Positions 35,663-47,886 are shown, counted from the first letter of the stretch. The stretch is DNA of 64,000 nucleotides from Chaetoderma sp. LZ-2023a (GCA_034401795.1 CM067359.1:148193706-148257705); one strand, 5' to 3'. Numbers and translations: made by a program. The notes: a model not told the origin generated them from the letters alone.

Positions 35663-35974
35663 GTCTCTGGCCTAGAAACTATTGGGATATTTTATAAGAG
35701 GTTCCGTATGTCACGTTTATGAGATTACATCAATCCAACTCTGGCACACAGATATATGTCACGTAAATGTTCTGGCAAATCATCAGAAGTTGTTGCTGGT
35801 GTAGGTGTAGTAGTAGGGTGTCTCCAGTCATATCACATCCACCAGATGGCCACAACGAACTCCCAGTTCAAGAGTTATTGGGTCCGTTGTGCCATTGAAT
35901 ACCCTGAATGGCATACAATCCTTATTGGTGGTGCCCACGATCATTCTGTAACAGCTTGTAAGGCAATTGTGTAT

Positions 35975-36487
35975 TCAGGGTCGGGTTCCGGCATGGCTAT
36001 ATGGGTGTTGTTTCCTAACTGTGGTGCGGTGGCCCATAACATTTTCTGTGGTCATAAATGCTAAAATCACTGCAGATGTGTCGTACAGTGTTGATTCCGG
36101 CCCCAGAGGTATACGTCTGCCATGTATGTCTAGTTCCTGTTGTCTGCAATGTATGACGGCTTCGCTGGCACTGAGGAAATCAGACCCAAGCAGGGAATCG
36201 GTTTGAATGGAGTCAATGACAACTCGCTGGATGAATTGCATCTCCTCTATCTTTATCATGAGGTTTACTGTACCAGCCATGGGTAAATCGGCTCCCGTAG
36301 CTGTTTGCCAAAATTCGTTTGTATGTTTAAGGGTTGGCTTCTTATGAGGTCGGATGCTCTCATACAAGCGTTTGTTAAAAACGGTGATGGAAGCTCCAGT
36401 ATTAGCAGTGGCACTGGTGGAAATACCACTAAACAGACAAGCACACTTATATATCACTTTACGGTATGCCTGTGGAAGAGTTTCCAA
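35975..36487 (-). pseudogene. Retroviral-type aspartic protease, active site mutated
   Basis: A 170-codon frame. ATANTGASITVF occupies the position of the active-site (V)DTGASxTV: Asp is replaced by Asn. DSLLGSDFL corresponds to the ILGxDFL flap/core motif. The frame is otherwise open, but the Asp change alone should abolish catalysis. Confidence 0.75.
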
Positions 36488-36720
36488 TGATACTGTTTGA
36501 GGGAGTGTTTCTTGGGCGCTATCATCCTGTATATAGTCAGCTTGTTTCCAGATAATTTCTGTAAATGCAGTAGGTGGCTGAGTGAGGAAAGGGCCAACTC
36601 GTCATCGCTGCTGCTGCGAGTGCTTAGGTGATGACGGAGCTGGGGGTAGCAATGGTATACAGCAGTGTGGATAGGATTGTCAGGATCATGGATGAGGGCT
36701 ACCTGTGTGAGTCACTTTTG

Positions 36721-36762
36721 ACAATGCATCATGGGATGTTTAGTTGATGTACAGAAGAAACA
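36721..36762 (-). other. Second CCHC-type zinc knuckle
   Basis: The minus strand encodes CFFCTSTKHPMMHC, an exact CX2CX4HX4C pattern 558 bp downstream of the first knuckle. It is preceded by basic residues (GKCTRHH). It may be a second nucleocapsid finger or belong to the start of pol. Confidence 0.55.
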
Positions 36763-37320
36763 ATGATGGCGTGTACATTTCCCTACCTTTGTGCGATGCG
36801 TCTTCTCATGGATCCATGATGCCGAATGTTGATTTCCATCCATATCACGGCTGCTGCTGCTGGATGTAGTAGGCGATGCTGTGAGGACTTGTGCATTTCA
36901 ATCTACCAAGGGACACCGGGTGTTAAGTGCCTAGGTGGTGGGTTGTGGTGCTTGTATAAACGTTTTTTCAGCAGAGGTGCTACAACCTACCACTGCCGTT
37001 TTACTGAGAAAAGAAGGTTTGTTAGATGCTGAAATTGTGGGGCCACAATTTTCGGCAGGGGGAGATGTCAGTGCTGCGGGTGCAGTATGGATCATTGGCA
37101 CCAATATATGAGAAGCTGGGTGCGTGTGTGTGCATGTTGTCATAGGAGAATGAATTGTTGTGTTGGCCACTTGATGTTGTCATTCAGAGGTCGCGGTTGA
37201 GCCGGCTTGTGAGAATGGGCACCGAAGTGACTGTAATCGGTGCCCTTATTGGTTTAACAGGGTCTCAAGCTGCAGGGTTCGTCGGTCAGCAGTTGGAGTT
37301 GTTGATAGAGGGCGATTTTG

Positions 37321-38993
37321 ACACTGCTCCTTCCAGTGGCCTGGCTGACCACATTCAAAACATGTGTTTGGTGGCTGTGCTGAAATCATTGTGGTTGCTG
37401 GGCATGATGTGGACTGCGTCGTGACTGTAGTGCTGAGAGTGGTGACAAAGTTTTTGACTAAGTGCTGAGATTTGTTTGGTGATCTCTTCTAACCTATCAT
37501 GCGTGTTTTGCCTATTGTTGTTGTTGTGTTGGTTCCAGTGTCCTGAGGTGTTGCTGTCGCTCCCATGACGGGACCAGCCACGCCCTCTTCCTCTAGACGC
37601 ATGATTTTGACCGGTGGGTTGATCGGATTGTGTTTGCGGGACTGATGCTTGTGTAGATGTTGATGCAGTGCTGTTGACGGTAGTAGTGGCGACGTTCACA
37701 CCATTTACTTCATTGGTGTAGTTGTCGGCGATTATTCTTTTCGCAGTCTAAGAAGTTCTCAATGCGAATCGTGGTTGCAGTTAGTTGTTGTAAACTCTTA
37801 TGCTCCGTAAGGAATAGTTTTTCTTTTAGAGCAGGTTCACCACTCAATGCGTCGATGAAGGTGTCTAGATATAAATGTGTGATGCCCTTGTGATTTGTAC
37901 TGAGGTAAGCACGGGAAACTAGTCATCGAATACGACTAGCCAACTCTGGAAGTGTTTCTCCTGAACATCGACGCAAGTTCTTAAGTTGCAACCAACTTGT
38001 TTCCCCAAGGGTGTGTCGCTGAATCTTTCTGACAACGCGCTCGCCAACTCCATGTATGTTGGTGTGTAATCTCTGCCCAAATCTGCAAGGACTTGTAATG
38101 CTTTCCCGGACAGTTTTGCAGCCAGATACTCTCCCATTTGACGATCTGTCCACTGATTTGTACGACATATGATTTCAAACAACACAATCATTTGCCCCAC
38201 TAAATTCTGGGGCTGGGGTGGGGGGGGGGGGGTGATCCGGCCAAGTCCACGATGAGAAGTGATCGCCACGAATTCAAGTGGTGGTGCTTGGGAGACTGAT
38301 AAAAACGCAGATGCTGGTCTACATTTTGGTGGTGGTGGTGGTGGTGGTGGTGGTGGTGTTGGTGGTGTTTCCCGTCGATGTCCCTGATGATGATGATGGT
38401 AATGCCGTGTTCATGAGGGAGATTCTCGTCGATGGTGCTGTGCACAATATGTTGGCTCCACGGAATACCGCCCTAATGACAGGTGTTAGTCTATAGACTA
38501 GTGGAGGCATACTATGTAAACGACGTGGACACTCTACTGGACGTTGTGATGGACGTTCCTCATACGGTGGTGGTGCAGGTGACTGAGGAGGATGGTGTGT
38601 GCCATGTAATGGTCATCTGGTGTATTGCTGAAAAGGTGTTGCCGCATCTCCTGGCTCATATCGTGGTACTGATGGATAATACGGTGACGATGCGTGGACC
38701 AGTTGAGATCCGGGATAGGGTACATGAAATTCCAGCCATTGGTCACCCTCTGATGACGTTGGCGAACATAATGGTGGTGAAGGATATTTATGCCCGCGTA
38801 GGGGTCTGTGTCGTGGTCGTCCACCATCCGGCATAGATGGTGGTTGCCTATCGCGAATATCCAACAAGGATATATATTGAGTTCCCGCCTGTGAGGCATC
38901 ACGGAATGTCCCCTCACTGATCGGTGAAAACTCGTCTAGTGGTGGTGCTGGTTGTTCCACACTGGGGAAATTATTAGCATAGTCAGTGAGCAC
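37321..38993 (-). pseudogene. gag: gag pseudogene (capsid and nucleocapsid)
   Basis: The N-terminal Pro-rich part (38613-38993) is followed by a capsid-like region (37919-38269; WTDRQMGEYLAAKLSGKA, then LASALSERFSDTP). A frameshift near 37990 interrupts it; the next frame carries GETLPELASRIR. An Arg/Gly- and Asn-rich nucleocapsid (37355-37699) ends in a CCHC zinc knuckle CFECGQPGHWKEQC (37321-37362, CX2CX4HX4C). The knuckle is in a different frame from the preceding stretch, so at least two frameshifts separate the parts. CAC/GGT repeats at 38328-38360 add low complexity. Confidence 0.75.
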
Positions 38994-39112
38994 GCGAGGA
39001 GTTCATACTTCATATGATGCTACTTCCATGTCTAGGGAGAGCTGACTGTTGGATGAAGGAGACTGAAACTCGCTGTGTATTGAGAGTAGGCGGGGGTTGA
39101 CTTCTCTTTTGA

Positions 39113-39130
39113 GCCCCACATTGGGTGCCA
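39113..39130 (-). other. Primer binding site, tRNA-Lys
   Basis: Read on the minus strand it is TGGCACCCAATGTGGGGC, two bases from the LTR. It matches the complement of the 3' end of animal tRNA-Lys(CUU) (TGGCGCCCAACGTGGGGC) at 16 of 18 bases. Both mismatches are CpG-to-TpG-type transitions. Confidence 0.8.
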
Positions 39131-39132
39131 CA

Positions 39133-42100
39133 TGTAGCTCGCGGGGATACGCGCTGGTCAACCATGTCGATCCACTCACCCACAGCGCCTGACAGTATGT
39201 GCAGGAGGGCTGGTTAGCTGCAGTTCTTGGGGTTGTGGATCCCGTATCGCATCTCTCTTGAAAGTACAAAGACCGGCGTCTAGAGCCAGTGGAATATTCA
39301 CATTCCAGTGCGGCCGTACGACCATTGCCACTGAGATAGAACCTTACTGTCTCATCCCAACTGTTGGTGTCACTGGTATGATGGTCCATTCCTAACTTAT
39401 AAGTCTGGGCATGATGGTATAATAAAGTCATTATTAATACCTAGACAAACAATGCTACTCGTTTGTCAGTAAAGAGCAAAATATTACAGCACATAAGAGC
39501 TACATGGTGTTCTTTCTACATGGTCTCAACGAAGGTACCACACAGATCCGTAAATCCGCAGAGGTATCCGCGCAAGGGAGCATCGTAACGAGGCTACTTG
39601 GTAGTTTAATATAAACTAATTATACCCCTAACACACAGCTAGCTAAAAGGGCCACTCTTTTGTTCAAACAAAAAGCTAAGTACTGGTCAATCCTAGTGAA
39701 GCCATAATTAATGTGATGCACACTGGTTTACTTGAAGGCGGGACGAATGATTTCTGAAGAATTCACAGGTCACTGTCTTATGTAGGTCCAAAGATACTGC
39801 ATTGGTTGATGCCGCTTTATTTATGCGGGCCTTCTGCTACCTTCTAACCTACCATGTGTTTATTAGATACGAATCCAAGCTTTGGCCGGAAGTGCCAGTA
39901 TTTTCTACCTATCTTTGGACACATATATCTGACTGGCGAGGATGCCCAATTTCCCGAAGGTCGCCCCACCTAGCAGCTTCCTCAGAAAGACAGTGTGCAT
40001 ACATGTTATGGAGTAATAGTTTCTGAATCACATGACGATCCGGTCACCACCGTCTACAACTACATATAACATCACTATCACAAGACAGTTCACAAAAGCA
40101 ATTTTAGAAAGTGCAATATCATTTATGGTGGAGAGTAAGAGACAGACATCCATCGCTAGTGACCTTCCCGTAAGGGCGTTGTGGGTTCTAAGACCTCACC
40201 CGGACACTACAACGAGTTGGATGGAGATCTGTGTCTCGTCTGTCACCCGTATGTTACGGAATTACCATATTACCTTTCATTAGGGTTAAGTTCCAGAATG
40301 CCCACACATGCTCTCCAGGCCGTTGTTACAATATATAATATAATGTTCTCTTCGCAGCGCTTCTTACATTAACGGGGGATTTGAAACTAACTGATATCCG
40401 GAAATACAGGGGTAGTGAATGTAAATCGACACTTTAGTTATCACCGCTCGGAAACCCCAATAGTTTCTCAGAGTCAGATCCTGCTAACGTGTCGATAGAA
40501 ATTCCAGACAATTATTAAGCCTTACGGCTTGGAGGAGCGTAGAAAGAGACAATAACTCAATAGTAAAAGAGGCCCTAAGGTAATTGGCCAATTTTACACA
40601 ACCTAGCCAGTGTGTGATGTTACATATCCACTAGAGCTGGAAAAGAGGTGTATACTATGCGTCTCTTATGGAGAGATTGTCCATACCTACTTTAACCCTA
40701 TCCTATCAGGCTAAAATAGTCAGGTTTAGTCGGGAACATGTCAGGCTCGAGCAATTAGTGCATGATCAGCGACCTCAGTATAAAATTGATGCTGGGGGAA
40801 TATAGTGATGCAGATATAATGTTGCTGTATAGTATTACCTAGCGTACTGCACCCTAGAGCTTTTACATAGAAACAAAACATAATAACTAGGATGGCTACT
40901 TGCCATATGCACAACTAAACAATACAGTGCTAACGATATATCACAGGTCATAGGACCTTACAGTGCTGTTAGTTGAGAACACACAGAAATAAAGATAATA
41001 TGTACAGTATGAAACAGAAAGTATTAAAATGTGGTCTTAAGACCGGGACAGCACCTATTAGTCATCAGTGCCTATTAAGGAAATAATAAATGTTACAATA
41101 GTATAATTACTCGAGTACTTATTGGTCACTGGTACAGGAAGAGTTCAGAAATCACGGAAATTGATACGCTACAGTTGAGTAGTGTGAGATGGCACGATCT
41201 TGAAGGCAGGTAAGATTTCTGCAGGCAGACTGTTGAGGCAGCTCACTCTCAAGATGGTGAAGAAGAACGGTTAGAAAGATGTCCACTGGATAGTCGGAAT
41301 AACTGATACATAATTTAAACAGTTGATGTAAAGTTTCCATCCGACAACGGTACTTTGAAAGTTACCCATTAACAATGAGGGCTATATTTGTAATTAAATA
41401 TGCATGTGCAAAAACTGGGTACATGGTGCGGGATACGTCGCATAGCTCTTTGTGACGCACCGAGCAGAGTCCCACCAGACTGTGGTCTAAAAGTTAATTA
41501 ACACACGCGACTTGCTGCATAGAGGTTTGATCCCACTTTTCAGCATGGTCGGAGGATCCGGTGAGTTATCCACCAAGAATCACCATCAGCTCTACATCAC
41601 ATAGAATCCCATCGGGCCCACAAGATCCATCTGCAGGAAACGCCTCTCAGAAAGTTCCGGAAAGGGATTCTTATATTAGTTTATTGTCCCCGAATGGCCG
41701 TTCGAAATTCTATAATTGCGGATGTCTTTAAGACTACTCACCGGCGCAGGAGATCTCAAATCTGAATGGCACTGCGGTGATGTAGGTACCGCAGTCAGTT
41801 AGCAGTTCTCCCATGTCTAGCATTGCGCTGGTCCAGCAGTTTTGTTGATGGGTCGGCTTCCACGCCAATGATGCTTTCGATTCTAATTTTTTCTTCCCTT
41901 TTATACTACTCGTGACTTTCAGAGGCAGGACGCTCCAGCCAATCAGCGGGCGAGCAGCAGCCAATCAGTGTGCAGCTAGAAGTGGTGAGGTGGCTATCAC
42001 GTGAACAGCACATTCCCCATTCAGTTAATGCATACACGCGACTACGACGTCAAAGCAATATTTTGAAAATAATTTAAACCGGAGTTTTAACAATAACTCG

Positions 42101-42342
42101 GCCATTTCTGGTCCGATCTTAATAAAGTAAACAGTTTTGTAATCCTCGTTTCATTCTAGTTTGGTGCCAAGAATGATGCTAATACTGCTATTTGAGAAAA
42201 TCACAAGTACCAACTCGGTACACTATAAGCACACACTCTCTCCCAGCCCGGGAAGCTCTGATGCACGCGCATGCGCGCTATACGTTCTTACGGAGAGAAC
42301 CTCTCCCATAGGCTTTATACATGTGTGCTATCCTACTCAGGG
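39133..42342 (-). repeat. 5' LTR of the gypsy element (outer end truncated)
   Basis: The inner boundary is exact: TGTAGCTCGC at 39133, directly beside the primer binding site. The outer end stops in CCTACTCAGGG. The other LTR and the nested solo LTR continue about 100 bp further to a terminal CTACA, so those bases are lost here. Length is 3.2 kb, against a few hundred bases for most gypsy LTRs. Confidence 0.82.
41897..41965 (-). promoter_or_regulatory. LTR promoter of the 5' LTR, CRE mutated
   Basis: GTATAAAAGG (complement of 41897-41906) and two CCAAT boxes (complements at 41939 and 41961) are intact. The CRE between them has changed to a non-consensus form. This is the promoter that would drive the element's genomic RNA. 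Confidence 0.6.
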
Positions 42343-43860
42343 AATTTATTTAATATTGTATGAGATTACCAATACACATCATTTGTTATTTCCCTTTTCC
42401 GTTCCTTTAACGACCAGTCGTTATAGGTACGCCATACATAACCTTGCACTACGCTACTCTTAAAGTGGCCATGGCACGACTGTTACAACTGTGCAGGTAT
42501 AGATCGCACATGTGTCACTATTTGATAAAATACACACCGATTCGCTTGAAACGGTCTCTGTTAGTGACAAAAACTACTTTTGTTCAATATCTGACAGCCT
42601 GTCACCAATGCGCTGATCGATTCCCAGCTCAAAATATAGCAGTTGCATGGGACGTAATCACGCTAATTTATATTCTCAGACGGTTCTTTTAAAACGACAT
42701 TTAACTCCCTTCCACCATAATTTCAGTGAAAATCTGCAAGATGTGTGGGATTATCCAAAACCTCTTTGATAACCAATTTAGAGGAAATCAGTCTGTTTCA
42801 ATACAAAAAATAAACATGTACGAGCGTATTCAACTGTAACTGAAGTTGCGTATATGCAGTTGGCCTATCGATTGCCGGATTTGAAAAAGTTGAAATCAGA
42901 ATTCCCGTTTTGGGCGTTTTCAAATTTGAATTTCTTGCTTATTTCTTATTGTATGCCCGTACAATTTATATGTGAGAGACACATTTCGATGGTGTTTCAA
43001 CTATATTGTATAAATGGCTATTAAAATTGTGTTTGCATACCGTTTTTAAGTCTGATAATATGCATTGCACTAAAATATCATTCTGTAAAAATATGAATGC
43101 TAGATTTCTTTGCTACTTCACTCAAGTTAATACATGTTAGTCATTCAGTAATCTCCATATCGGCACGATAATCATACCTTTTACCTGTGGAAGCGACATG
43201 GTGTCGTTGGGCAAAGCCTGATTCGAGAATTTGTCTTGTGACTGACGCAGAAGGCGAGGACTCCAATCTTAATTTCTATGGGTACACCTATTCCTCTTGT
43301 GCACGTGTGCTACTGATTCGATGAAAGGGTCCTTGCAATTCTATTTGGAAATTTATACAAATTCAAAAGATAATTACAATATTATAGATGAAAGTTTTGC
43401 AACTGGTAAATTATACTGCTTCTTGCATGGAAAATATGCATTTAAGCCTAATATAACTTCTTGAAAATAAACCATGCACAGCCATGCAATGCGGTGCTCC
43501 AGAGAATAATGTTCACTTTACATATCTCTGCATATTCGAGCTCTGTAGCTCAATCTGCTACAGAGATATCTAAATTCCTGTAAATTCTACCTCCACGGTA
43601 ACAGCTGATATTTTGATGACGTCATAGCTTGATGAAATTTACGTGTCTCCCGGGATGAAGGTGGTCAGCATGGACAATAATTAATGAGCGACATGAGTGA
43701 AATATCCCACAATTCCGGCCTCACCTAAGTCAAAATTTGGGATTTTGCCACTAGTCTTGCTGGAATTGATGTTTGAAACTGATCTCCTTCCTTACATTGA
43801 ATGATGATACACCATCATCCATCATTCACAGTTTTTACTGCTTCTAGTATTTACCCACCT
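42343..43860. other. No gene recognised
   Basis: The flank of the retrotransposon's truncated 5' LTR. No repeat partner elsewhere in the window was found. Confidence 0.4.
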
Positions 43861-43862
43861 GC

Positions 43863-43893
<31 letters not shown>

Positions 43894-43898
43894 GAGAG

Positions 43899-43967
<69 letters not shown>

Positions 43968-44115
43968 AAGATGTGGTAGGGAGGGAAAGAGGGGTGAGGG
44001 AGGGACGGACGGGCGGAGAGAGGGGGAGGGGGGTAGGAGGGGGGGGGGGAGAGAGAGAATATGATAGAAAGCAAGAGAGGGGGGGGGGAGCAGGGAGGGA
44101 TTGAGGGTGGGAGAG
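43861..44115. repeat. (GA)n microsatellite and G-rich tail
   Basis: About 100 bp of GA units (43861-43963), then a G-rich purine tract to about 44115 including runs of nine to eleven G. Confidence 0.95.
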
Positions 44116-44827
44116 GAAGAGTGTGTGTTTAGGGTATATGGCTAGAGTAAGCGGTTACAAATACAAGGGGCATTATTCTCAGCAACTTGAGGTACAAGTT
44201 AGTCGATAAATAATGCGGAATTATCTCCCTTAAACAGCAATTGTATGATATGCCGACTACTGTAGGCTGCATTACTGTGTATAAACTACATGGCGGGCTA
44301 GACTAGCTAATTCTTGTCCACATCACATGGTTATCTCACACTTCTCCTTCCATTCACACTCTATTCCTTCCCTCACTCATACAATCCTTCCCTACATCCC
44401 TCTCTGTTCCATCCTTCATTCACTGCTTCCATCAATACGCCACCACCCTTCTACCACCAGACATCCATTTACAGTAATAATCAACCTGTTGATGATGGCT
44501 ACCAATTGGCAGAAACAGAACAAGAAGCATCTGCCCATCTGCCTACCATCTTCGCGCCAACCTACCCGCGCTCCCATTCACCCGCTCCGTCTCTCGCCAA
44601 GCTTGCCATCCCAGCCAGCTCGCCAGCCCACACGCCTCCACTATCCTACACACCGCCAGCCAATTCGTTCATTCATTCTGTGATTCGTGAATCCGTGCGT
44701 GCGTGCGTTCGTGCGTGCGTTGTTCCACAAACAATTCGTTGGATTGGTCAAATAATGGGAACAGTTAAAATCCAGTTCCCGAGGACACACGTATGTATGA
44801 GTCATACGATGTTCGTCACGAACGCTT

Positions 44828-45935
44828 GATTGATGACGGAATAAGCGGTGTTTGACGCATTTACTATTGAATACACATTATGTTGAATATTTTGAAACTA
44901 ATTTGACTGGGCGCTGTTGATGCCATGGGCAGAATCAGCAACCAGTCAGATTAGTTTTAAAATATTCAACAGCTTACCTGTATAGCTTTCTGGAAATTGA
45001 TAGTCAGGGAGTTCAGGGATAGATTCGATCCCACCACGGGAGAAGTGTCGATGGAGCTAAAACTGGAATGATCCATTGTGTGCAGTAGACACGTTGTATA
45101 CTACGTTCGGAACCAGCTCTCCGACTATTTTTGTTCACTATAACATAGATTTTCGACATATTATTAGTTGGCCATGGTATTTTATCTCCCAAAGAATGGT
45201 GGTCGCTTTGCCGGATTTTCCTGTTGATATAACATTGAACCAGTGAAGCGAATGACAAGGTGAAGGATGCTAATTTAATACAACTTATATTAAGGGGAGC
45301 TGTAACGACACTATGAATAAACGCTATAGATAAATACACCCGTAATGTAAAATAATCTAATAGAAAAATAAGTTAAACAAAATTAACGAAATGCCAGTTA
45401 ATTACTGTACAACCGATAGTGGCAATAAACAAGAACACATTTAAAGTAACTGAGTTTTAGCAAACGATTTGCTGAATCTAATCTGTCGCTCACGTAAATG
45501 ACGTCATAATCAATTACGTCACATGCATGCTGACGTTACAATCATAATTGACAGAAAATACTCCCTCACGAGAAGCTGAGATACTCCTTCGAGCCTACGC
45601 ATTGTATGTCTTTGATGAATTTATTATTTAATAAACAATCAATTGAGAATTTTGAAATTAATTTGAACGGGCGCTGTTGCAGGCAGAAACAGCGACCAGT
45701 TAAATTAGTTTCGAAATGTTCAACAGCTTAGCTGAATAGTTACCTTGATATGGGGTTTCTGAGAACTCAGGGGTCGATCGACCCCAATGAGCGCAAAGTG
45801 TAGACGGAACTTATTTATTATGTAAGATGTGTTCTGTTGGATATTTTGAAACTAATTTGACTGTGAGCTTTTAATGTCCATGGCAGTTTCGAGCCAAACT
45901 AGATTTAAAATACATAACAACTATCCTATATATGT
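44828..45935 (-). mobile_element. Cluster of three hairpin MITE family H copies
   Basis: Reverse-orientation copies at about 44828-45074, 45490-45795 and a fragment at 45815-45935. The first contains TTGAATATTTTGAAACTAATTTGACTGGGCGC, then a short loop, then the mirrored GACCAGTCAAATTAG-like arm, and ends AGCTAAAACTGGAAT. They lie downstream of the CAP gene's last visible exon. Confidence 0.6.
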
Positions 45936-46161
45936 GTCTTGATATTCAGACACTGAGATTCAAGCGTTAATTCTCGGATAATTTTTCTTACAAGGGGCTC
46001 ACAGTTACCGAAGAAAAACCCCGCGAAAATGATCAATCGGATGGTAACTTGACCTATAGAATATTGGTAGCTCAGTTGCATTCGCAGGTTGCTAAGTTAA
46101 CGCCGCTGAAGTTGTCACAGTATTTTCCTCCACAGTCTGAAAAAGCAAAATGTAGACATTA

Positions 46162-46163
<2 letters not shown>

Positions 46164-46203
<40 letters not shown>

Positions 46204-46204
46204 C

Positions 46205-46272
<68 letters not shown>

Positions 46273-46380
46273 CGGGGTTATAGATATGGTGGAGGTGATG
46301 GAGGTTGTCGTTGTAGTTGTAGTAGTGGTAGTGATGGCGGTGGTGGTGGCGGCGGTTGCGATGACGGTGACTATAACTGG

Positions 46381-46432
<52 letters not shown>

Positions 46433-46531
46433 CGGGGTTATAGATATGGTGGAGGTGATGGAGGTTGTCGTTGTAGTTGTAGTAGTGGTAGTGATGGCGG
46501 TGGTGGTGGCGGCGGTTGCGATGACGGTGAA
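46164..46531. repeat. (TAG)n arrays with a perfect 100-bp duplication
   Basis: TAG repeats at 46164-46270 and 46381-46430 are each followed by the same 100-bp text, starting GGCGGGGTTATAGATATGGT and ending GCGATGACGGTGA (about 46271-46370 and 46432-46531). No difference between copies is visible, so the duplication is very recent. Confidence 0.9.
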
Positions 46532-46634
46532 GCGACACCACTCTCAGCGTATTATTGATATTGATAATCAGATGGTTGACTGATTGAATGTATTAATAAC
46601 ATCTATATCCGGCAAGCCATCATTGATTCATACA

Positions 46635-46711
46635 CTATACCACTGATACATAGACACGCGTGCAGTTCATCAAAACGTCAGGATGTGCTGGACAGTTTTT
46701 ACCCATGCAGT
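46635..46711 (-). CDS. CAP-domain gene, candidate terminal exon
   Basis: Proposed last exon. The acceptor actacag (phase 1) joins in frame to give DCMGKNCPAHP and then MNCTRVYVSVV before a TAG stop. The spacing of Cys residues (C..xxC...C) resembles the start of an EGF-like or Cys-rich tail seen after CAP domains. A different acceptor 20 bases upstream (gtcgcag) is possible and would give a short tail ending early. The gene could also continue past this point through an unseen donor, so the 3' end is uncertain. A perfect 100-bp duplication within TAG/GGT repeats begins just downstream. Confidence 0.4.
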
Positions 46712-46913
46712 CTGTAGTATTGTTTTGGTAAGACTGCGACAATGACAACGACGACGATGTAGACAACGGCGGCGGAGGCGGCGGCCGCGGCCACGACGAC
46801 GACGGCGGAGGCGACAACGAGGACGACGACATCATTTTTCATATATCTATGTGTATTACATATTTCTAAATTTACAGCTATTAATACGATTTGATTATAA
46901 TTAATATGTTTAC

Positions 46914-46996
46914 CACATAATCCACCATCGACACAATTGTTTGGACAATCTCGACATCGTGAACCGCTATTATACGGGGTTTTTGGCCTCCAGTTA
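46914..46996 (-). CDS. CAP-domain gene, fifth visible exon (Cys-rich hinge)
   Basis: An 83-bp exon from tattttgtcag (phase 2) to ATGTG|gtaaac (phase 1). It encodes NWRPKTPYNSGSRC and a Cys cluster CRDCPNNC...LC. This matches the short Cys-rich segment after the CAP domain in many invertebrate CAP proteins (pattern N.R..PY..G..C..C). Phase agrees on both sides. The 0.9 kb intron before it is largely GGT and GTC microsatellite. Confidence 0.75.
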
Positions 46997-47092
46997 CTGA
47001 CAAAATAAAGTATGATATATTAATGTATACACTGGTGGATCGCTTTGTCAATCTCAGTGTATATCTGCCGAGACATTAGCCGTTATTCTTAA

Positions 47093-47237
47093 CCCTTTAA
47101 CTCTCATATCAGCCAAAAACGGCTTCTGCAGTGGTCTTGAGAAATGCTCATTTGCAGACCAGGAGAAGACTATTTTTGCTATCGAGCCAGTCATTCCAGT
47201 GGTAAAATTTCCAAAATAGTCTTCTAGGGTTAAAGGG
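47093..47237. mobile_element. piggyBac-like TTAA MITE inside CAP intron 4-5 region
   Basis: Left end TTAA|CCCTTTAACTC and right end TTAAAGGG|TTGA, with the family's conserved inner text (GTCTTGAGAAATGCTCATTTGCAGACC and CCAGTCATTCCAGTGG). It lies just upstream of the fifth CAP exon, within intron 4. Confidence 0.6.
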
Positions 47238-47539
47238 TTGATACAATCATGCACGGCTGAACGCGATTGGGGGCGGGAGTAGGGTGTGGCAACTGGCTAT
47301 GTGGGGTGGTGGGGCCATCCATCCACCCACCACCCCCAAATCGACAGTTTAAAGTGTAAATTTCCATGGCATACCATTTACTAGATATGTTACAGCAATA
47401 TGTTCTTTGATAAACACGACGCAGGGCTATCTGACATAGGAATAAATCTTGGAAGTGGGCTATTTTTCCACCGACACATCTAGTTGGAGGTTGGTATGTG
47501 GCCCAGAATATACTGTACCTCACTTTTCAGAGCTTGTTG

Positions 47540-47835
47540 CTCGTCGTCGTGGTCGTGGTCGTGGTCGTCGTCGTCGTCGTTGTCGTCGTCGTCGTCGTCG
47601 TGTGTTGTTGTTGTTGTTGTTGCTCTTGGTGGTGATGATGGTGGTGGTTGTGGTTGTGGTGGTGGTGGTGGTGGTGGTGGTGGTGGTGGTGGTGGTGGTG
47701 ATGGTGGTGGTGGTGGTGGTGGTGGTGGTGGTGGTGGTGCTGTTGCTGGTGCTGGTGCTGCTGCTGTTGGTGGTGGTGGTGGTGGTGGTGGGGTGGTGGT
47801 GGTGGTCGTGGTGGTGGTCGTGGTGGTGGTCGTGG
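47540..47835. repeat. (GTC)n/(TTG)n/(GGT)n compound microsatellite
   Basis: Nearly 300 bp of triplet repeats inside CAP intron 4. All long open frames over it are homopolymer artefacts. Confidence 0.95.
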
Positions 47836-47886
47836 CGTGGTTGTGACGATAAATCTCTTTTTCCATCGCACCACCGCCACACTTAC

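Larger units (their letters stand above)
21569..42342 (-). mobile_element. Ty3/gypsy LTR retrotransposon with giant LTRs, degenerate
   Basis: Two direct LTRs (21569-28559, enlarged by a nested insertion, and 39133-42342) enclose 10.6 kb. The order on the minus strand is 5' LTR, primer binding site, gag, protease, reverse transcriptase/RNase H, integrase, then a 4.1 kb post-pol region and the 3' LTR. This PR-RT-RH-IN order identifies Ty3/gypsy. A 113-bp stretch compared by eye (26281 against 40152) differs at about 13 sites, so the insertion is old. All enzymatic frames are broken. The outer 5' LTR end is truncated by about 100 bp, so a target duplication cannot be checked. Confidence 0.88.
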
